A stretch of 6,039 bases of DNA from Pedobacter sp. UBA1951 (GTDB lineage: Bacteria; Bacteroidota; Bacteroidia; Sphingobacteriales; Sphingobacteriaceae). This document shows, one piece after another, positions 1 to 3,462 of this stretch. The translations under genes were made by a program, and so were the position numbers. The DNA is taken from contig DDEP01000044.1 in NCBI GenBank assembly GCA_002336465.1, forward strand, positions 11,621 to 17,659, in the 5' to 3' direction. Within the stretch, counting starts at the first letter, position 1, and each line of letters opens with the position of its first letter. The notes under the pieces are model-generated. The model did no database searches. It had not been told where the DNA came from and saw nothing but the letters and a program-made list of their open reading frames with translations.

Positions 1-359
1 CCGGCATGTGCAATGGCAGCACCAGCAAAACCACCTATTAATGTATGTGATGAGCTGGAAGGAATACCTAACCACCATGTTAAAAGATTCCATATAATGG
101 CGGCTATAACACCTGCTAGTATTACCACCAGATTGATCTGCATGGTATCGGCAGTTTTAGCTACGGTATCTGCAACACCAAATCCAAAAACCCAATAAGC
201 TAAGAAGTTAAAGAACGCTGCCCACAGAACTGCCTGAAAAGGTGTTAAAACCTTTGTAGCCACAATAGTAGCGATTGCATTGGCTGCATCATGAAATCCA
301 TTGATGTAGTCAAAAATAAGCGCTAGTACAATGATGGTTATTAAAATGCTTAATGTCAT
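1..359 (-). CDS. pit: Pit-type inorganic phosphate transporter, N-terminal part (runs off the window)
   Basis: Inner-membrane low-affinity phosphate permease of the PiT/PHO4 family, which imports (metal-)phosphate with cations. Only the first 119 codons are present; the gene continues past base 1. The start is the ATG at 359-357, 5 bp after the DUF47 stop codon. The fragment begins with a hydrophobic helix (residues about 3-19), then carries the family signature GFHDAANAIAT (residues 21-31, equivalent to GFHDTANAVAT as I remember it from E. coli PitA). Further hydrophobic helices follow at about 41-60 and 76-96, and then GIPSSSSHTLIGG (98-110), the conserved serine-rich motif of the family. 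The tight spacing to the DUF47/PhoU-like gene indicates one transcript, and such pairs are common in bacteria. It is probably expressed from the promoter upstream of DUF47. Family assignment is secure; the ion coupled and the true length cannot be judged from this fragment. Confidence 0.95.
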   Translation of the reverse strand, partial: MTLSILITIIVLALIFDYINGFHDAANAIATIVATKVLTPFQAVLWAAFFNFLAYWVFGFGVADTVAKTADTMQINLVVILAGVIAAIIWNLLTWWLGIPSSSSHTLIGGFAGAAIAHA

Positions 360-364
360 GGGTG

Positions 365-1006
365 TTATGCGTTTTTAACCAAGATAGATTCTAAAACATT
401 AGCAGCATCTTCACATTTATCTGTTGCTATTTCTAAGGTTTGTAATACTTCTTTTTGTTTGATCAGTTCTATAGCATTGGTTTCAAATTCAAATAAACGG
501 GCAATGGCCAAGTTACAGGTATAATCTGCTTGGTTTTCTGCACTGTTGATCCTAACACAAGCATCTGCAATAACTCTGATGTTCTTAAAGCTTCTTAATT
601 CTTTGATGGCTTTTTCAAGATCTATGCACATTTCTACCAAAAGCTCTGCGAGTTTAACCATTGGCTCTGTGATCGTTGTAACGTTATATAATTCTATGTT
701 AACCGCCGAAGCTTGGATATAATCTGCAATATCATCAATGGCACTTGCCAAGAAGTGAATATCTTCTCTATCAAATGGCGTGATAAAGTTCTTGCTCAGC
801 TCAATGAAAATGCTGTGGGTAATATCATCTCCAACATGTTCAAGGCGTTCAACTTCTTTAATGGCTTCCTTTCTTTTTTCTAAGTCAGGCGTAGTTACAA
901 CTATTAAAAGCACTTCAGCAATTTTCTTAACGTTGCTGCCTGCTTGCTCAAATAAAGGTTGAAATTTTTTATCTTTTGGTGTAAAGAAGCTAAAAATACT
1001 GCTCAT
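365..1006 (-). CDS. DUF47 family PhoU-like protein, partner of Pit
   Basis: A 213-residue cytoplasmic protein of the DUF47 (PhoU_div, YkaA) family, the usual size for it. It is predicted all-helical. It shows four acidic ExxxD/DxxxD motifs of the kind that bind metal clusters in PhoU: E56-D60, D91-D95, E157-D161 and D196-D200, two in each half, consistent with two PhoU-like three-helix bundles. The N-terminus (FFTPKDKKFQPLFEQAGSN, residues 7-25) is typical of the family. It is followed after 5 bp by the Pit transporter gene, and genes of this family are commonly paired with pit and thought to modulate its activity. By analogy with PhoU it may also report phosphate status to a PhoR kinase, and such a kinase is encoded immediately upstream; that link is inference. 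The start ATG at 1006-1004 is preceded by an A/T-rich leader, with a candidate Pho-box promoter further upstream. There is no clear Shine-Dalgarno sequence, as is common in Bacteroidota. Confidence 0.93.
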   Translation of the reverse strand: MSSIFSFFTPKDKKFQPLFEQAGSNVKKIAEVLLIVVTTPDLEKRKEAIKEVERLEHVGDDITHSIFIELSKNFITPFDREDIHFLASAIDDIADYIQASAVNIELYNVTTITEPMVKLAELLVEMCIDLEKAIKELRSFKNIRVIADACVRINSAENQADYTCNLAIARLFEFETNAIELIKQKEVLQTLEIATDKCEDAANVLESILVKNA

Positions 1007-1027
1007 TGTTTTAAATTAAATTTGATG

Positions 1028-1035
1028 CAAATTTA
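1028..1035 (-). promoter_or_regulatory. Candidate -7 element of the DUF47-pit promoter
   Basis: On the minus strand this reads TAAATTTG, an exact match to the Bacteroidota primary sigma -7 consensus TAnnTTTG. It lies 21 nt upstream of the DUF47 start codon, implying a short leader. No TTTG -33 element is found at the usual distance; that position is instead occupied by the TTAACA tandem repeat. This arrangement fits an activator-dependent promoter. The motif is short and the DNA A/T-rich, so chance is possible. Confidence 0.5.
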
Positions 1036-1044
1036 AAATAGCAA

Positions 1045-1061
1045 TGTTAAGTTAATGTTAA
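1045..1061 (-). promoter_or_regulatory. Candidate Pho box (tandem TTAACA, 11-bp period) of DUF47-pit
   Basis: On the minus strand two perfect TTAACA hexamers (1061-1056 and 1050-1045) are separated by 5 bp (TTAAC), giving an 11-bp direct-repeat period. PhoB/PhoP-family response regulators bind direct repeats with this period, and TT(A/T/C)ACA is the Bacillus PhoP half-site consensus. The second hexamer ends 9 nt before the candidate -7 element, so the box covers the -33 region, where a Pho activator would act. The downstream genes are phosphate uptake genes and the upstream gene is a PhoR-like kinase. The repeats are seen directly; regulator identity is inferred. Confidence 0.5.
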
Positions 1062-1071
1062 CTTTAAGGGG

Positions 1072-1106
1072 GCTTGCTTAAACAAATGTTGGAGCTTGCT
1101 CAAGCA
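1072..1106. repeat. Two imperfect 13-bp direct repeats, 22 bp apart
   Basis: The plus-strand sequences gcttgcttaaaca (1072-1084) and gcttgctcaagca (1094-1106) match at 11 of 13 positions, and their starts are 22 bp apart, about two helical turns. On the minus strand each contains a near-palindrome of form TGyTTrAGCA. They lie directly upstream of the candidate Pho box in the 118-bp gap between the kinase gene and DUF47. They could be additional operator sites or a chance repeat; no known regulator is recognised. Confidence 0.35.
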
Positions 1107-1110
1107 GCTC
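1092..1110 (-). terminator. Weak candidate terminator hairpin after the PhoR-like kinase gene
   Basis: In the minus-strand transcript GAGCTGC pairs with GCA-A-GCTC around a TTGA tetraloop, giving seven base pairs with one bulged A. It begins about 14 nt after the kinase stop codon. It is followed by CCAACATTTGTTT rather than a clean T-run, so it is a poor classical terminator. It would separate the kinase transcript from the DUF47 promoter. It overlaps the repeated dyad TGCTTGAGCA and may instead be part of a protein-binding site. Confidence 0.25.
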
Positions 1111-1124
1111 AGAGAAATGTAGGT

Positions 1125-2153
1125 TTATTTATCGCTTTTTTGTAGCGTAAACGCAAATGTAGTGCCTATATGAGGCGTACTGCGCACTGATATGGTTTGC
1201 TGGTGCGCTTCTAAAATATGTTTCACGATGGCTAGTCCTAAACCTGTTCCACCTTCCATACGTGAGCGGTGAGTATCTATGCGGTAAAAGCGTTCAAATA
1301 AGCGGTTTAAGTGTTTTTCCTCTATGCCCATGCCATCGTCGGTTACTTCTATCAAGAATTGGTCATGCAGGGCAAATACCTTAATTGCTGTAACACCGTT
1401 TTCTTTACCGTATTTGATTGAGTTTTCAATGAGGTTGATCAGCACCTGCCTTATCTTTTCGCGATCTGCATTCACAAAAGAAGGTGTGGTGTATTTATCT
1501 TTAATATAAAGCGAGATTTGTGTTTTTTGTGCTCTATCTTGTAGCAAGTCTATAACTTCTTTAGCCAGTATCGCAAAATCAAATCTCTGGTAATCGATTG
1601 GCATTTCGCCTGTTTCTAATTTAGTGATGGCATCCAGGTCACTGATGAGATAAGTAAGCCTTTCTACGTTCTTTTCTGCTTTTTTTAAGAAGGAAAGTGC
1701 CATTTCAGGATCATCGGTCATGCAATCCTGTAAAGTTTCTATGTAACCTTGTATAGCAAAGAGAGGGGTTTTAAATTCATGCGAAACATTAGAAAGAAAT
1801 TCTCTCCTGAATTTCTCTTGTCTTTTTAAAAGCTCAATTTCTCTTTTTTTAGCCCCAGCCCATTCTTTAACCTCATGTTCAACGTCGTTTATAGGGTCTG
1901 AACTTACATATTCGCCTAAAGCTTCTTTTAAGTCTTTTCCCAGTTTAAGGTTGTGTATCATTTTATAAATGAGCTTAACCTTAGAATAGATATATTTCTC
2001 GAGGAGGTAATAAAATACAATGAAGCTGGTTGTAAATGAAATCAAAAAAGAAATCAGCATATAGTACCAACTGCCCTGAAAATGGAAATTAACTAAGCTT
2101 ATAGATAAGCCTACAGATAGAGCCGTTATAAATACGAGTACCCAGAGTTTCAT
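1125..2153 (-). CDS. phoR: PhoR-like sensor histidine kinase
   Basis: A 342-residue inner-membrane sensor kinase. Two hydrophobic helices (about residues 3-22 and 30-52) flank a tiny external loop of roughly eight residues, so there is no extracytoplasmic sensor domain; a linker of about 60 residues leads to the kinase core. The dimerisation/phosphoacceptor domain has SNVSHEFKTPL with His125 as the phosphorylation site. The ATPase domain shows the N box around Asn244 (LIENSIKYG), the G1 box DDGMGI (272-277), the F box FERFYR (286-291) and the G2 box GGTGLGLAIVKH (301-312), so it looks catalytically complete. The layout and sequence resemble the Bacteroidota kinases usually annotated PhoR, and the position directly upstream of DUF47-pit supports a phosphate role. 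Kinase identity is certain; the PhoR name is a context-based inference. No response regulator gene is adjacent within the window: the gene before it encodes an HD protein 81 bp away. The start is the ATG at 2153-2151. Confidence 0.92.
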   Translation of the reverse strand: MKLWVLVFITALSVGLSISLVNFHFQGSWYYMLISFLISFTTSFIVFYYLLEKYIYSKVKLIYKMIHNLKLGKDLKEALGEYVSSDPINDVEHEVKEWAGAKKREIELLKRQEKFRREFLSNVSHEFKTPLFAIQGYIETLQDCMTDDPEMALSFLKKAEKNVERLTYLISDLDAITKLETGEMPIDYQRFDFAILAKEVIDLLQDRAQKTQISLYIKDKYTTPSFVNADREKIRQVLINLIENSIKYGKENGVTAIKVFALHDQFLIEVTDDGMGIEEKHLNRLFERFYRIDTHRSRMEGGTGLGLAIVKHILEAHQQTISVRSTPHIGTTFAFTLQKSDK

Positions 2154-2169
2154 GGCATTTTAATTTTTA

Positions 2170-2203
2170 CGAAAATAGTACTTTAAAATTAAGAAATTGT
2201 TAA
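2170..2203 (-). promoter_or_regulatory. Candidate promoter with degenerate Pho box upstream of the kinase gene
   Basis: On the minus strand TTAACA (2203-2198), a 5-nt spacer and TTAATT (2192-2187) are followed after 9 nt by TATTTTCG (2177-2170), which matches the -7 consensus TAnnTTTG except at one position. Both spacings (5 nt and 9 nt) equal those of the DUF47 promoter. The second half-site is degenerate (4 of 6). This suggests autoregulation of the kinase gene, but the region is very A/T-rich and support is modest. Confidence 0.35.
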
Positions 2204-2234
2204 ACGGTATTAGAGTGCGGGGTTAAAATAATGC

Positions 2235-2882
2235 TTATTTATTACCTTCCCATTCTGCATAAAACTGGTTTAAATAGCTCAACATAAAATCATGACGCTG
2301 TTGGGCCATCTTTTTTCCTGTTTCGGTTTTCATCAGTCCCTTCAACAACAATAGTTTTTCATAAAAATGATTAATTGTAGGGGCCGAAGAGTTTTTATAC
2401 TCTTCTTTACTCATGCTTAGATTAGGCTTGATTTCTGGATCATATAACACCCTATTCTTATAGCCACCGTAAGTAAAAGCACGGGCAATACCAATAGCAC
2501 CAATGGCATCGAGCCTATCGGCATCTTGTACTACATTAAGTTCTTTAGACTGGTAGGTACTTTTATCAAAACTGGCTTTAAAAGAAAGGTGTTTAATGAT
2601 AAGTTTTACTTCGTTGATTACTTCCTGATTTACGCTGATGCTGGCTAGGAAATCTCCTGCTTTTTGAGGACCTATTTCTTCATCCCCGTTATTGAACTTG
2701 CTATCTGCAATATCATGTAAAAGAGCTGCTAGAGCAACGATTAAAGGGTTGGCTTGCTCGTTTTGGTTAATGGTCTGTGCGGTTTTAAAAACCCGTTCAA
2801 TGTGAAACCAATCGTGGCCTGCTTCGGCATCCGCTAAAGCATTTTTTACAAAAGCAATGGTAAGATCTAAAGTTCGCTGCAT
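2235..2882 (-). CDS. HD-domain phosphohydrolase, YedJ/YpgQ-like
   Basis: A 215-residue cytoplasmic HD-superfamily hydrolase. The metal-binding signature is visible in order: GHDWFHIERV (residues 22-31, with His27 the likely first ligand), the defining pair His56-Asp57 in ALLHDIAD, a histidine at 98 (IIKHLSF), and Asp122 in VQDADRLDAIG (118-128). The stretch GIARAFTYGG (131-140) follows directly. Length and motif order fit the YedJ/YpgQ group. From memory, Bacillus YpgQ has been reported as a metal-dependent nucleoside triphosphate pyrophosphohydrolase; whether this protein has the same substrate is unknown. It sits 66 bp after the small XRE regulator gene and 81 bp before the kinase gene on the same strand, so co-transcription with either is possible but not shown. 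The start used is the ATG at 2882-2880. No sign of truncation. Confidence 0.88.
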   Translation of the reverse strand: MQRTLDLTIAFVKNALADAEAGHDWFHIERVFKTAQTINQNEQANPLIVALAALLHDIADSKFNNGDEEIGPQKAGDFLASISVNQEVINEVKLIIKHLSFKASFDKSTYQSKELNVVQDADRLDAIGAIGIARAFTYGGYKNRVLYDPEIKPNLSMSKEEYKNSSAPTINHFYEKLLLLKGLMKTETGKKMAQQRHDFMLSYLNQFYAEWEGNK

Positions 2883-2948
2883 AATCTGATGTGTTATGCA
2901 GGCAATTTACTTTTAAATTGTATGTGTAAGGATATTTGTTGAAAAGTC

Positions 2949-3170
2949 TTATTTTTTGAGCAAATCTACCACTTCTGTGTCTAATAAATTTGCCAAATGG
3001 AAAAGTCTGTCTAAACTAATTTTGCTATAACCCAACTCAATTTTACTGTAAGCGTTTTGAGAGATGCCTAATTTTGCAGCTATATAATCTTGTGTATAAT
3101 TCTTTTTCTCACGAATTTTTCGAATGTTCGTTGCCACACGACGCATCTCGTTTTTATATAATTCTTTCAT
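2949..3170 (-). CDS. Small XRE-family helix-turn-helix regulator
   Basis: A protein of about 73 residues that is almost entirely one HTH_3/Cro-CI DNA-binding domain. From the ATG at 3170-3168 it reads MKELYKNEMRRVATNIRKIR, then the helix-turn-helix YTQDYIAAKLGISQNAYSKIE at about residues 25-45, and closing helices to DLLKK. There is no ligand or oligomerisation domain beyond this, as in many stand-alone Bacteroidota XRE proteins. The start is uncertain. The frame stays open up to a TTG at 3230-3228 (93 residues), but that extension is lysine-rich, low in conserved character and lacks an ATG; a second ATG at 3146-3144 would give a 65-residue protein that still keeps the domain. Its target is not apparent. 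It could regulate itself or the HD gene 66 bp downstream. No toxin partner is adjacent, so an antitoxin role is not supported. Confidence 0.8.
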   Translation of the reverse strand: MKELYKNEMRRVATNIRKIREKKNYTQDYIAAKLGISQNAYSKIELGYSKISLDRLFHLANLLDTEVVDLLKK

Positions 3171-3368
3171 ATTGTGAATATTGTTGCTTAATAAAACTCT
3201 TTTTAAAACAAAATGTTTTATCTTTTTCAATAAAATTTACTGTTAGAGATGAAACAGGATATTTTTCTTAAAAAGGATATCAGAACATAGCAGCAATAAC
3301 TGTTCCATCTTATTAACAAGAGGCTCATTATACATCCTAATGGTTTAATATTCAGATACTTTTTACGG

Positions 3369-3442
3369 CTGAGTTTTCCAAAGAGGTTGGAAACAGCTTG
3401 TTCTTATTACAAGAAAGTTTAGCATTACGAGTGGCGACTCAG
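3369..3442. ncRNA. Possible structured RNA element: enclosed hairpins after uvrA
   Basis: CTGAGT (3369-3374) can pair with ACTCAG (3437-3442), enclosing the 7-bp hairpin at 3375-3393, which would stack directly on it, and a second hairpin CTTGT/ACAAG (3397-3401 with 3409-3413). Together they make a three-way-junction-like fold of 74 nt. A competing local hairpin GAGT-GGCG-ACTC (3429-3440) uses part of the closing stem. The pairings are seen in the sequence and work on either strand; transcription, strand and function are unknown. It could be the uvrA 3' untranslated region, a small RNA or a degenerate element. Confidence 0.2.
3375..3393. terminator. Perfect 7-bp hairpin downstream of uvrA, candidate terminator
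   Basis: TTTCCAA (3375-3381) and TTGGAAA (3387-3393) form a perfect 7-bp stem with a 5-nt loop. In the uvrA transcript it lies about 70 nt after the stop codon and is followed by ACTCAGCCGTAAAAAG, with no U-tract. It is the strongest single hairpin in the gap. It may stop uvrA transcription or belong to the larger structure described at 3369-3442. Confidence 0.3.
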
Positions 3443-3462
3443 GTATGATGAGAGGAGTTAAG

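Larger units (their letters stand above)
3171..3462. other. Non-coding stretch between uvrA and the XRE gene
   Basis: About 290 bp with no supported gene on either strand; the open stretches I followed are short and unlike known proteins. The half next to uvrA holds several inverted repeats (3369-3442). The half next to the XRE gene is A/T-rich and should contain its promoter, but I find no good TAnnTTTG element. A loose dyad, GAACA (3283-3287) and TGTTC (3301-3305), is present. No tRNA, insertion-sequence end or known riboswitch is recognised. Confidence 0.6.

Noticed and set aside
13..198. Plus-strand open frame at the left edge
   Set aside because: Antisense to the Pit transporter, whose family motifs are clear on the minus strand.
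780..962. Plus-strand open frame within the DUF47 gene
   Set aside because: Antisense to a well-supported gene with conserved motifs; no recognisable protein features.
1154..1161. TACATTTG on the minus strand as another promoter for DUF47
   Set aside because: Inside the 3' coding end of the kinase gene with no -33 partner; the TAAATTTG at 1028-1035 is better placed.
1324..1509. Plus-strand open frame within the histidine kinase gene
   Set aside because: Antisense to the conserved ATPase domain of the kinase; a shadow frame.
2961..2968. TAGATTTG on the minus strand as a -7 element for the HD gene
   Set aside because: It lies in the 3' coding end of the XRE gene, where it encodes part of VVDLL, and no TTTG is found at the proper -33 distance; probably chance.
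2235..3170. XRE regulator plus HD protein as a toxin-antitoxin or defence pair
   Set aside because: The HD protein matches a housekeeping YedJ/YpgQ-like group, the genes are 66 bp apart rather than overlapping, and no other defence gene is nearby.
3074..3271. Plus-strand open frame overlapping the XRE gene
   Set aside because: Antisense to a clear helix-turn-helix domain; no domain of its own.
3369..3442. tRNA or tRNA-like gene in the gap after uvrA
   Set aside because: Stem lengths and loops do not fit a cloverleaf, and no T-loop (GTTCGANNC-type) sequence is present.
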